Below, piece after piece: positions 8,278 to 16,417 of a stretch of DNA of 55,842 bases. The notes below the pieces were generated by a model. The model saw nothing but the letters and a program-made list of their open reading frames with translations. It was not told the DNA's origin and made no database searches. Origin of the DNA: JBJXFK01 sp046155505 (GTDB lineage: Bacteria > Planctomycetota > Phycisphaerae > UBA1845 > Fen-1342); contig JBJXFK010000129.1 of NCBI GenBank assembly GCA_046155505.1, positions 1 through 55,842 on the forward strand, in the 5' to 3' direction. A program made the translations under genes and the position numbers. Position 1 is the stretch's first letter, and each line of letters starts with the position of its first letter.

Positions 8278-9099
8278 CTAACCCAGCGCCGCCCTAATCC
8301 TCGTCACAGTCTGCAACAACGGCTCCAACTGATCCAGCGGCCACACCGTTGCCGCGTCGCTCTTGGCCGCACTCGGATTGTCGTGTACTTCCAGGAATAG
8401 TGCGTCGATCCCCGCCGCGACCGCCGCGCGCGTGAGCAGCGGAATGAACTCGCGCGCCCCGCCGGTCGTGCTGCCGGTCGAGCCGGGGTGCTGCACTGAA
8501 TGGGTTGCGTCAAACACAACCGGCGCGAATCGCCGCATGACTTCGAGCGCGGTCATGTCGTTGATCAGCCGCTCATATCCAAACGTCGTCCCACGATCGG
8601 TCACCAAGACATTGCGATTGCCCGTCTCGCAGATTTTCTCAACCGCCAGGCCCATCTTTTCGGGCGCGAGGAACTGCCCCTTCTTCATATTCACGCACTT
8701 GCCGGTTTTGCCGCAGGCGATCAGCAAATCGGTCTGGCGACACAAAAACGCTGGGATTTGCAGGCAATCAAGCACCTCGCCCGCCGCCGCCGCCTGCCCG
8801 GGCTCGTGAACATCGCTGAGCGCGGGTACGCCGATCTCGCGCTTCACCTTCGCCAAGATGGCCAGCCCGCCGTCAAGCCCCGGCCCGCGATAAGAGTGAA
8901 TCGACGAGCGATTGGCCTTGTCGTAGCTGGCCTTGAAGCAGTACGGAATCTCCAGCCGCCGCGCGATCGCCGCGATCCGCTCGGCGAGCATGAGCGAGTG
9001 CGATTCCGACTCGATCACACACGGCCCGGCGATCAGCAGCAGCGGTTGACCCTTGCCGACGCGATGCGGCCCGACGTTGGATGCGGTAACAGGATTCAT
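8278..9099 (-). CDS. kdsA: 3-deoxy-8-phosphooctulonate synthase (KDO-8-P synthase)
   Basis: The 273-residue protein condenses arabinose-5-phosphate with phosphoenolpyruvate to give KDO-8-phosphate for lipopolysaccharide core. Diagnostic segments are LLIAGPCVIESE (19-30), FKASYDKANRSS, GLDGGLAILAKVK, SDVHEP, QIPAFLCRQTDLL, NMKKGQFLAP, DRGTTFGY and FDATHSVQHPG. These match KdsA rather than DAHP synthase. The start at 9099 gives the family length; the frame stays open upstream without homologous sequence. Its presence supports an LPS-bearing outer membrane. Confidence 0.95.
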   Translation of the reverse strand: MNPVTASNVGPHRVGKGQPLLLIAGPCVIESESHSLMLAERIAAIARRLEIPYCFKASYDKANRSSIHSYRGPGLDGGLAILAKVKREIGVPALSDVHEPGQAAAAGEVLDCLQIPAFLCRQTDLLIACGKTGKCVNMKKGQFLAPEKMGLAVEKICETGNRNVLVTDRGTTFGYERLINDMTALEVMRRFAPVVFDATHSVQHPGSTGSTTGGAREFIPLLTRAAVAAGIDALFLEVHDNPSAAKSDAATVWPLDQLEPLLQTVTRIRAALG

Positions 9100-9226
9100 A
9101 GCGCTCACTGTAACGCGACTCACCGTGAAATTCCCTGTGAATGCCCGGAGGTCGATATGCCGATCGGCAGATAGCGTTCTCGCACTACGTACGTTGCGTA
9201 CCGCTGATCGATGCTGTTTCCGATCC

Positions 9227-9247
9227 GTAGGGTGGGCACCGCCCACC
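9227..9247. repeat. P3-family palindrome, single arm
   Basis: GTAGGGTGGGCACCGCCCAC followed by C: the inner GGTGGGC/GCCCACC forms a hairpin. This is one arm of the P3 family; complete copies carry a second inverted arm. It lies between the start regions of kdsA and the ASCH-like gene. Confidence 0.8.
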
Positions 9248-9290
9248 AACTACTCGGTCAATGGTCCCGCGCGAGCGAGCCAAAAGAGCC

Positions 9291-9695
9291 ATGCACCGTC
9301 AACACGTCGCAATCGTCACGCCGATCATCGCCGCCCGCCTGCTGAGCGGCGAGAAGACGATCGAATCGCGCCTCTACCGCTCGCGCCGCCCGCCATTCGG
9401 CATCATCTCGCCCGGCGATACGATTTACTTCCGTTCGGTCGGCGGTCCCATCTTCGCCCGCTCGATCGCACGCAGTGTGCAGCAACACATCGATTTGACG
9501 CCCGCGCGGGTCGCCGCGATTCGACGCACATGGTCGCACCAAATCGCCGCGCACGCGGGCTACTGGAAGGCCAAACGGCATTGCCGATTCGCGGTCCTCA
9601 TCTGGCTCGGCCGGCTCCGTCCCGCATCGCGTCATGAGGTGACCGCGCCACGCCAATTCGGCTCGGCGTGGATCACGATACGTGAAGCGGATTGA
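9291..9695 (+). CDS. ASCH/PUA-like domain protein
   Basis: 134 residues. The N-terminus PIIAARLLSGEKTIESRLY followed by PPFGIISPGDTIYF has the order expected of ASCH domains (a conserved GxKxxExR motif, then PGD and a hydrophobic strand). These beta-barrel domains bind RNA in several contexts, and some cleave modified nucleosides. No partner gene is obvious. An alternative ATG at 9261 would add ten residues; 9291 is preferred because homology begins just after it. Confidence 0.6.
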   Translation: MHRQHVAIVTPIIAARLLSGEKTIESRLYRSRRPPFGIISPGDTIYFRSVGGPIFARSIARSVQQHIDLTPARVAAIRRTWSHQIAAHAGYWKAKRHCRFAVLIWLGRLRPASRHEVTAPRQFGSAWITIREAD

Positions 9696-9799
9696 GTGCA
9701 GTGCGATCGACACTGCCGAACACCAAACGCAAGCGTGCAACGAAGCATTCCGACCGTCGCGGCCCGTCCGCACAACAAATGAAACACGGTGTGCCGCGA

Positions 9800-10366
9800 T
9801 CACCCGAACAGCGCAACCGCCTGCGCGCGAACGCCGCGCTCGAGTGCGGTCGCCAGCGCGTCAGCCGAGCATTGCCCCGGCCGCGCCAGCCACGCACCGA
9901 CCAACCCGAACACGCTCGCCGCGATCTGCTCGGCCGCAACGCCCGGCGGAATGATCGCCGCGCCGCTGTGCGCTGCGCGCGCCGCCAGCCGCTGTTCGAT
10001 GAGTTCCACCAGTTGATCAAGCATCGGCCGCGCGCCCGGACCGCGCAGCATCGCCAGCGCCGTCGGACCGACTTCGAGAAAATGCCGCAATACGCATGCG
10101 ATTCTGCCGCTGTGCTCGCCATCTTTGACCGCATCGGCCAGCACCGTCAGCATGCCCGCCGCGGCTGACTTCAGCACGTCGTCCTTGCTGCGAAAGTGCT
10201 CGTAGAACGTGGACCGTCCGACCTCGGCATCGCCGATGATCTGGTCGATCTGAATTTGCTCATAGCGGCGGCGCGTCACCAGCCGGTTGAACGCTTCGAC
10301 AATCGCCCGGCTGGTTCGGCGTTTCCGTGCGTCGCGGCGAGAGCGCTGCATCACATTCCCACGCAT
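9800..10366 (-). CDS. TetR-family transcriptional regulator
   Basis: 188 residues. The N-terminal helix-turn-helix is clear: RRTSRAIVEAFNRLVTRRRYEQIQIDQIIGDAEVGRSTFYEHFRSKDDVL (the GRSTFYEHF signature sits in the recognition helix at about 50-58). The rest is helical and would hold the ligand pocket. The start is uncertain: ATGs at 10375, 10366 and 10351 all fit and none has a good ribosome site. It is divergent from the membrane protein at 10478, with a palindrome between them, so it probably represses that gene and itself. Confidence 0.87.
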   Translation of the reverse strand: MRGNVMQRSRRDARKRRTSRAIVEAFNRLVTRRRYEQIQIDQIIGDAEVGRSTFYEHFRSKDDVLKSAAAGMLTVLADAVKDGEHSGRIACVLRHFLEVGPTALAMLRGPGARPMLDQLVELIEQRLAARAAHSGAAIIPPGVAAEQIAASVFGLVGAWLARPGQCSADALATALERGVRAQAVALFG

Positions 10367-10387
10367 GGCGGACATTTTCGCGATTGT

Positions 10388-10413
10388 GTCCGCTTTCGCG
10401 CGAAAGCCCGGAC
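10388..10413. promoter_or_regulatory. Candidate TetR operator
   Basis: A perfect 16-bp palindrome GCTTTCGCGCGAAAGC (10392-10407), flanked by partly symmetric GTCCG and CGGAC arms. It lies 22 bp upstream of the TetR start at 10366 and 65 bp upstream of the divergent membrane-protein gene. Size and position suit a TetR dimer site; binding is inferred. Confidence 0.6.
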
Positions 10414-10477
10414 GCCAATGCGTGCATAGCGTATCGTCGCGCGGGTCAGCGACGCGCGCCAAACTGGAGAATTCAAG

Positions 10478-11191
10478 ATGAGCGACGCACAGGATCGAAG
10501 CACGGCCGCACATACGTCCTCGCCGACTGACGACCGTGCAGCCGGCGGTGATCCGCGAAGCGCGGGGATCACGATTCTCGTCGGCGCGGCACTGATCGTC
10601 GCCGTGATCGCGACGCACCCGATTCCTCACGCTCACGCGGGCGGCGGAATGGTCGAGGCGATCCGGCAGACGGCACACGCGAGCCGGGTTGTGCATGCGG
10701 TCGCGATCGTGGCGAGCTGCCTGTTGCTGATCGGTTTTTGGGGACTGGCAGCCGCTCTCGACTTGCGACGCACGGTCAACCGAGCGGGGCTGGTCGCGTT
10801 CGCGCTCGGCTCGCTGGCGATGATCGCCGCGGCGCTGATCAACGGTTTCGCAGTGGTGAGCATCGTCGAGTTACGCGGCGCGGACGAGCCGGCTGTTTTC
10901 GAGAAGCTCCATCCGCAGCTTGCGCTGTGCCGAATTCTGAATCAGACATGCACGCAGGTCGGCGTCGTGGCATCGAGCATCGCCCTGCTCTGCTGGTCGA
11001 TCACGCTGCTTCGACGAGGCGGACTGGACCGCGCCATCGGCGCTTTCGGCGTGCTGGCCGGCGTCATCCCCGCCGCGGCGATGCTGCACGGGACGATCAC
11101 GATGAACCTGCACGGGCTGGCGATGGTTGTGTTGCCGCTCGCGCTCTGGTCGGCAGCGTGCGCGGTGCGGCTGATTCAGCGGAAGCTGTGA
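10478..11191 (+). CDS. Multi-pass membrane protein, function unknown
   Basis: 237 residues with about six transmembrane helices (for example residues 29-46, 73-98, 102-131, 161-182, 188-210 and 213-234) after a polar 25-residue N-terminus. No catalytic motif is visible, and I do not recognise the family. The start ATG 10478 follows GGAG by eight bases. Divergent placement next to a TetR gene suggests an inducible membrane function such as stress response or efflux accessory, which is inference. Confidence 0.75.
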   Translation: MSDAQDRSTAAHTSSPTDDRAAGGDPRSAGITILVGAALIVAVIATHPIPHAHAGGGMVEAIRQTAHASRVVHAVAIVASCLLLIGFWGLAAALDLRRTVNRAGLVAFALGSLAMIAAALINGFAVVSIVELRGADEPAVFEKLHPQLALCRILNQTCTQVGVVASSIALLCWSITLLRRGGLDRAIGAFGVLAGVIPAAAMLHGTITMNLHGLAMVVLPLALWSAACAVRLIQRKL

Positions 11192-11256
11192 CGGCGGTAC
11201 GGGCGCTCCAGATGCACATGAGTTCAAAGCGTGCGCCCGAAGATGCCGCGGCTTCG

Positions 11257-11682
11257 CTAGCTTTCGCGTTCGCTGCGCGAGTCCGCGGAGTCCCCCAAAC
11301 CGCTATGTTCAGCCGTGGCGGAGCCGCCGCTCACGACGCGATTCGGATTGAAACCGCGCCCGCATTCGGGGCACCGATCGGCCTCACGCAAGTTGCGCAG
11401 GTCATAGCCGCAACCGTAACACTTGGTCGAATTACGCGGCAGGTTCCGGCGAAGCGTCATACTCGCGAGCTTGATAGCCATCGCGACGAACGCGGCGGCA
11501 GGAAGCACGAACAACACCGCGGCGAACCCAGCGGCGAGCAAGCTGACCCTGCCGGAACCAGTGAACAACGCGCACAGTCCGACCGCAAGAAGCGTCAATA
11601 CAACGGCCAACCACGCCAGCACGCGTCGGTAACAGTTCTCATCGCGAAAATCGTCATCGCTGTGTTCAAACAACCACCGCAT
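11257..11682 (-). CDS. Membrane protein with C-terminal zinc ribbon
   Basis: 141 residues: two hydrophobic helices (about 20-40 and 46-70) followed by the zinc ribbon CYGCGYDLRNL...RCPECG and a serine-rich tail. The CxxCGYxLxxL...CPECG form recurs in two other genes of this window (11921 and 54747). The start at 11682 is preferred because GCGAGGTG precedes it; a frame-open ATG at 11766 would add 28 residues of no clear character. Function unknown. Confidence 0.72.
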   Translation of the reverse strand: MRWLFEHSDDDFRDENCYRRVLAWLAVVLTLLAVGLCALFTGSGRVSLLAAGFAAVLFVLPAAAFVAMAIKLASMTLRRNLPRNSTKCYGCGYDLRNLREADRCPECGRGFNPNRVVSGGSATAEHSGLGDSADSRSERES

Positions 11683-11920
11683 CGCTTTGGCACCTCGCGC
11701 AATATAATCGACAGCATCCCGCCAGGTCCATCCGCATGCAATCGTGTGACCCCAACTTCCTCCCATCAGTCGCGTCGCATGCTGTGGCTCTCCCCAGCGC
11801 GAGGTGTGCCCGGATCATTGATCGCCGGGAGCGTGGCGCGCGGAGACGCAATCAGGATCGCGCTCGCGGCAGTTGCCGATTTCGCTCGACATCTGCCGAT
11901 CCCGGTGCGATAGTTCCACC

Positions 11921-12658
11921 ATGCAGCCGTCGCCCACCGATCCCGCCGCGCCCGCCGCGCCCGGCGCGCCGCTCGACATCGACTTGTACTGCCTTCGTTG
12001 CGGGTACAACCTGCGCGGCCTGAGCGGCGTTCTCGTTCGGTGCCCGGAATGCGGCGAGGAGAATGCGATCGAGCTTGTGACCGAGACGGCACCGCTGATC
12101 AGCGCGCACATCGCACGAGTAGAGAGTACGTTGAATCTGGGTGCGTTGTGCTGCATGCTGCTGATTCCCCTCGGCGCGTTCGCGATCAGTTCCCTCATCT
12201 TGAAGGAGTCCGCCGCCAACTCGGGGTTTACGTGCATGGCTGATGCTGCAATCCTCGCGTTGTGGCTGTTCGCACTTTCCGGCTATTGCCGGCTTACGAG
12301 GGGTGTAGCGCGGCGCAGCCGGTGTGTGGTCGCGTACACATGCGGTGCGCTCGGCTGGTGCGCGCTGGTTGCTCTCGGTCCGCTTTGGCCATGGCTCGTC
12401 TTTGAAAATCGCTATCAAGATCTCGGATTGCAGATGGGGTTGAGTCTTGCGTCGGTGGCGGCGACAGTCGTTTTGATCGTCGTGTTTCTGCGACCCTACC
12501 AGCGCTGGATTCGGGGGCAGCTCGACCCACTGAAACGGGAAGTCGCGGTCCGCTTCATAGCCGAGTGCTTGCGGAGTCGCGATCATGCGAATCGCGCGCG
12601 CGGGCCGCAAGAAGCCCGCGCCGACGCGGACGAAGATCGACGATCCGATCCGTCGTGA
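11921..12658 (+). CDS. Membrane protein with N-terminal zinc ribbon
   Basis: 245 residues. A zinc ribbon CLRCGYNLRGL...RCPECG lies at about residues 23-45, followed by four or five hydrophobic helices from about 70 to 205 and a charged tail. This is the reverse domain order of the neighbouring gene on the minus strand. The start at ATG 11921 skips sixteen upstream residues (from 11873) that look non-coding. No function is recognised. Confidence 0.75.
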   Translation: MQPSPTDPAAPAAPGAPLDIDLYCLRCGYNLRGLSGVLVRCPECGEENAIELVTETAPLISAHIARVESTLNLGALCCMLLIPLGAFAISSLILKESAANSGFTCMADAAILALWLFALSGYCRLTRGVARRSRCVVAYTCGALGWCALVALGPLWPWLVFENRYQDLGLQMGLSLASVAATVVLIVVFLRPYQRWIRGQLDPLKREVAVRFIAECLRSRDHANRARGPQEARADADEDRRSDPS

Positions 12659-12789
12659 ATTTCGGACGCGCTCCGCGCCGCATGGCAATCCGCGTGCCAC
12701 ACTAATCTGCGGCAATGCCGGAAGTTAGCGATTATTAGAATCGCTACGCAACTCGCGAAAATGTGTGCTATGCTTGATGTGTCTACTGG

Positions 12790-12972
12790 AAGAACGCCGA
12801 ATGTCGGGCTGACGGCTCGGCAGCGGGGGAACCAAAGCGGTCGTGGCTGGATGGCGGCAGCGCTCGATGCGCGACGCCGACCGACGCACGGCCTTCGGGG
12901 CGAATTCGCCGATGTGGCGAACGTGGATTCAGTGCCCACGAGCCCGACAGCTAACCTCGCAGGCTCACGCTG
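12790..12972 (+). promoter_or_regulatory. c-di-AMP riboswitch (ydaO/yuaA type)
   Basis: The conserved blocks of the ydaO aptamer occur in order: GCCGAAT (12796-12802), GGGGGAACC (12825-12833), GGGGCGAATT (12897-12906) and CCCGACAGCTAACCTCGC followed by AGGC (12943-12964). The last block is the family's most diagnostic segment. GCC and GGC at the two ends close the outer stem. The class binds cyclic di-AMP and usually turns expression off. The next sizeable gene is the SPFH protein at 13202; about 230 nt lie between, including a nine-codon open frame at 12986. A TATGCT -10-like element lies at 12769. The expression platform is not obvious. Confidence 0.88.
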
Positions 12973-13201
12973 GAGAAACCACGCCATGCTGCCGCCCTAC
13001 TCTGCGCCCTAAGCGCGATCCGTTACCAAAGTGATGTGATTCGATTCGCGAAGCCCGCGGCGTGCGCTCGGCAATGACATCGCTGTTGCCGCAAGCCGGT
13101 CGGGTTTCATGTTGAGAGACGCATAGCGCAGCAGCGCCGCGTCGTCGGGCTTTTGCGCGCAACTAACCGCGCGCCGAGCCTCTCTTGAGGAGGTAAGCAA
13201 A

Positions 13202-15292
13202 ATGTTTCTCGCCGATATCGGCACAACCACCAGCATCATCATCGCCGTCGCCGGCCTGGTGTTTCTGGGTCTCGTCACCGGACTGACGGGCGTTCGCTAC
13301 ATTCCCAACAAACGCCTCGGCATCATCGAAAAACGCTGGAGCGGCGCAGGCTCGGTGCAGGGCGGCCTGATCGCGCTGCGCGGCGAGGCCGGCTTTCAAC
13401 CCGACGTGCTGCGCGGCGGCCTGCACTTTCTCATGCCGCTGCAATTCAGCGTACATATGATGCCGCTGGTAACGATCCCGCAGGGGCAGATCGGCTACAT
13501 CTTCGCCCGCGACGGCAAGGCGTTGCCGTCGACGCAGACGCTCGCGAGCAACAAGACCGCGGCCGACTTTGAGGACGTGCGCGATTTTCTGTCGCGCGGC
13601 GGACAGCGCGGCCCGCAACGAAAAATCCTGCGCGAAGGTACCTACGCGATCAACCTGGCGCAGTTCGTAATCATCACCAAGAACCAGCTCTACTTCCTGC
13701 CGCTGGAGCATGACGATCGCAAGATGTTCGAGGTGATGCAGAACGAATTGCGCGCTCGCGGCGGCTTTGAGCCGGTCGTGATTCAGGGCAGCGACGACCA
13801 AATCGCAATCGTCACGGCCCACGACGGCCCTTCGCTGCCGTCGGGCGAGATCATCGCGCCGGTCGTCGGCAACGACTCGCGTGAGGGCGAGTCGTTTCAC
13901 AACAATTTCCAGGACGCCGAACGCTTCGTGGATGGCGGCGGCTTTCGCGGTCGGCAGTTGCAGGTGCTGGCCGAGGGCACGTACTACCTGAATCGCCTGT
14001 TCGCGACGGTCGAGTTGATCGACAAGACCGTCGTCGAAGTCGGCCACGTCGGCGTGGTCGTGTCGTACACCGGCATGCGCGGCGCCGACCTGTCGGGCAC
14101 CGAATACAAGCACGGCGAACTCGTACACACCGGCGAGCGCGGCGTGTGGAGCGAGCCGTTGCTGCCCGGAAAATATGCGTTCAACACGTACGCTGGCAAA
14201 GTGATCCTCGTGCCGACCACGAACTTCATCCTGAAGTGGATCAGCACCGAGACCGGCGGGCATCGATTTGACGAGAGCCTGCGCGAGGTGTCGCTGATCA
14301 CCAAAGACGCCTTCGAGCCGTCGTTGCCGCTGAGCGTGGTCGTGCATATCGACTATCGCAACGCGCCGCTGGTCATTCAGCGCTTCGGCGATGTGAAAAA
14401 GCTGGTCGAGCAGACGCTCGACCCGATGGTGTCGGCGTATTTCAAGAACATCGGCCAGACGCGCACGCTGATTCAACTGCTTCAGGATCGCGCGATGATC
14501 CAGAAGCTGTCGAGCGAGGAGATGCAGGAGAAATTCGCGCACTACAACCTGCAACTTGAGGAGGTCTTGATCGGCACGCCGACATCGTCGGCCGGCGACA
14601 ACAAGATCGAGGTGATCCTGACGCAGCTCCGCACGCGACAGATCGCTGAGGAGCAGATCGAAACGTATGGTCGGCAGGAAAAGGCGGCGGTGAAGGAACG
14701 CGAGCTGCGCGAGGCCGAGGCCCGCGCGCGGCAGCAGCAGGCGATCACGGAAAGCGAGCTATCGATCAAGATTCAGGAAAACCAGGGCAAGGGCGAATAT
14801 CAACGCGCCTTGCAGCAGGCGGCCCAGATGCGTGCGATCGCCGAAGCCGAGGCGGCGAGGACGCGTTCGCTGGCCGAGGGCGAGGCCGCCAAGGTTCGCG
14901 CGATGGGTGAAGCCGATGCGTCGCGCATTCGAGCGACGGGCGAGGCCGAAGCCGACAAAGCGGCGCGCATCGGCGTCGCGCAGGCCATCGCGATCGAGGA
15001 GCAGGTGCGTGCCTACGGCGGCCCGCAGTACCAGCTCACGCGGCAAGTACTGGAACGCTTCGCGGAGGCGATCCAGCAGTCCGGCGTCGACCTGGTGCCA
15101 AAGATCGTCATCAACGGCGGCGGCGACGGAAAGCCGGGCGGCGGCAACGCGATCGAAGCGATGCTCAGCCTGTTGCTGACCGATCGGCTGACCAGCGTCA
15201 TGCAATCGACTGCGTTGAACGGCGAATTGACCAAGCCGCGGCCGGAGTCGAAGCAGATGCGAGACGAGCTGCGCGCGAAAGCCGGCGTCTGA
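13202..15292 (+). CDS. SPFH/band 7 (flotillin-like) membrane scaffold protein
   Basis: 696 residues. One N-terminal membrane helix (about 10-30) is followed by a long band-7 region (for example NKRLGIIEKRW, DVLRGGLHFLMPLQ, YFKNIGQTRTLIQLLQDR, LEEVLIGTP) and a C-terminal alanine/glutamate-rich coiled coil with repeated AEGEAAKVRAMGEADASR-like units (about 500-600). The architecture is flotillin-like but longer, with an additional middle segment. Such proteins oligomerise at membranes and organise lipid domains. GAGGAGG seven bases ahead fixes the start. Its leader contains the c-di-AMP riboswitch, so expression is probably controlled by that nucleotide. Confidence 0.88.
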   Translation: MFLADIGTTTSIIIAVAGLVFLGLVTGLTGVRYIPNKRLGIIEKRWSGAGSVQGGLIALRGEAGFQPDVLRGGLHFLMPLQFSVHMMPLVTIPQGQIGYIFARDGKALPSTQTLASNKTAADFEDVRDFLSRGGQRGPQRKILREGTYAINLAQFVIITKNQLYFLPLEHDDRKMFEVMQNELRARGGFEPVVIQGSDDQIAIVTAHDGPSLPSGEIIAPVVGNDSREGESFHNNFQDAERFVDGGGFRGRQLQVLAEGTYYLNRLFATVELIDKTVVEVGHVGVVVSYTGMRGADLSGTEYKHGELVHTGERGVWSEPLLPGKYAFNTYAGKVILVPTTNFILKWISTETGGHRFDESLREVSLITKDAFEPSLPLSVVVHIDYRNAPLVIQRFGDVKKLVEQTLDPMVSAYFKNIGQTRTLIQLLQDRAMIQKLSSEEMQEKFAHYNLQLEEVLIGTPTSSAGDNKIEVILTQLRTRQIAEEQIETYGRQEKAAVKERELREAEARARQQQAITESELSIKIQENQGKGEYQRALQQAAQMRAIAEAEAARTRSLAEGEAAKVRAMGEADASRIRATGEAEADKAARIGVAQAIAIEEQVRAYGGPQYQLTRQVLERFAEAIQQSGVDLVPKIVINGGGDGKPGGGNAIEAMLSLLLTDRLTSVMQSTALNGELTKPRPESKQMRDELRAKAGV

Positions 15293-15325
15293 TGCGTGTC
15301 CGTGCAGTTGACTGGTGAATGTTGT

Positions 15326-15352
15326 GCGGCGTGGGGAGCTGCCCCACGCCGC
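15326..15352. repeat. Perfect hairpin in intergenic space
   Basis: An 11-bp perfect stem GCGGCGTGGGG/CCCCACGCCGC with a 5-nt loop, 33 bp after the SPFH stop codon. There is no T-run, so it may stabilise mRNA 3' ends or be a dispersed palindrome rather than an intrinsic terminator. Confidence 0.75.
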
Positions 15353-15378
15353 CGGTTGTAACGAGGGCAAGGCAATCA

Positions 15379-15786
15379 ATGGCACACGACCTTCGCAAAG
15401 ACGCACGCTGTCCACGATGCGACTCAGCGCGCACCGTGAATGCGAACTTCTGCGCACGATGCGGATCCTCGCTCGGCGGCGCGGCGTTTCGGTCGCTGAC
15501 ACGATCGTCGCCGTTGCTCGAACGCTGGCGCAAGCTCGACTACACGCTCACGCGCCGCGAGTTGAAGCGACTGCTTGGCGAGCCGTATCGCATTTTTCCG
15601 CCGAGCGACCCGGCGGCGGATGCGATCGAGCGATGGGTATATGAGTACGAAGCGGCGGACGATCCGCAGCGGCGGGTGATCGGCGAGCTGCGAGTTTCGA
15701 TCATGGAAAGCCGGCTGATTTCGTGGACCGAGCCTGAGTGGAACGCGGTGTCGGTCGATGCGCTGGCATCACCACCGCGAGTTTGA
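15379..15786 (+). CDS. Small zinc-ribbon protein, parent copy of a partial duplication
   Basis: 135 residues. A double CxxC zinc ribbon (CPRC...CARC) lies near residues 11-30, followed by a conserved region LLERWRKLDYTLTRRELKRLLGEPYRIFPPS and a C-terminal ESRLISWTEPEWNAVSVD tail. The middle resembles short helical SmpA/OmlA-like 'GEPY' segments, but I cannot assign a family. ATG 15379 follows CGAGGGC. The 3' two-thirds was copied to 18317-18702, and a third decayed tail lies at 23040-23143. It converges on and overlaps the next minus-strand gene by 18 bp. Confidence 0.75.
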   Translation: MAHDLRKDARCPRCDSARTVNANFCARCGSSLGGAAFRSLTRSSPLLERWRKLDYTLTRRELKRLLGEPYRIFPPSDPAADAIERWVYEYEAADDPQRRVIGELRVSIMESRLISWTEPEWNAVSVDALASPPRV

Positions 15787-16233
15787 TTGAGCGGCGCGCC
15801 GAGCGGCCATCGTTCGAACGTGTGCAAGCTCGATCATCGCGGCGATCCGCTGCGGGCTCAGGTCAGACTTCTTTTCGACCCGCTCTCCATCCACCGGGAC
15901 GCGAGTTTCCAGCTTTCCGACGCCGTCCTTCACGTCGCCTTGAAAGGGGATGAGAACCGTTTCGCCCTGCCGAACCGCCTTGCCGGCGTCCAGCCCGATT
16001 GAGACGGCGTCCCAGCCGATTCCGCCGACCTCGATCTTTTCGATCACGCCGTCATTGGCGGAGGTGAATTCCACCACTCCCACGTGCGGCCGGCCGGGTA
16101 GGGCTGCTTTGAGTGAGTCTTGCGTGAGTCGGAACTTGCCCGGCTCGCGCACGTCGGCCAGCAACGACACCGATCCCGTGCCCATGACCGCAAGCGCGAC
16201 CGACAACTACAACCGGTTGGTCCGCATGTTCAT
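15769..16233 (-). pseudogene. Secreted hypothetical protein with in-frame amber codon
   Basis: From ATG 16233, which has AAGGA upstream, the frame reads MNMRTNRL, then TAG (16207-16209), then LSVALAVMGTGSVSLLADV and 126 more residues. The eight residues before the stop are a normal signal-peptide n-region and those after it the hydrophobic core, so the stop splits one signal peptide. Either a nonsense mutation inactivated the gene, the codon is read through, or translation restarts at the TTG directly after the stop (16206). The mature part contains VGVVEFTSANDGVIEKIEVGG and is otherwise unrecognised. Confidence 0.65.
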
Positions 16234-16417
16234 TTTTGGTTCCTTTGACATCGGCCCGGTCGCGCCGTCCGTGATTGAGTGACGTTTGAATTTGTAGCGA
16301 TATATTGGATCACGCCGTCGCTTCAGCACCGCGTCACCGGAGACGGATCGAGAAACCCGTCCCCGATGGACGCGGCGCGCAGCGCTTGCCGCGCACCGCG
16401 TGGTGGCCTTTGCCCGG

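Noticed and set aside
12986..13012. Nine-codon leader peptide after the riboswitch (MLPPYSAP)
   Set aside because: No ribosome site and no regulatory codon bias; it may be chance and is mentioned only in the riboswitch entry.
13163..14554. Long minus-strand frame antisense to the SPFH gene
   Set aside because: Same compositional shadow. The plus strand has a strong ribosome site and band-7 motifs.
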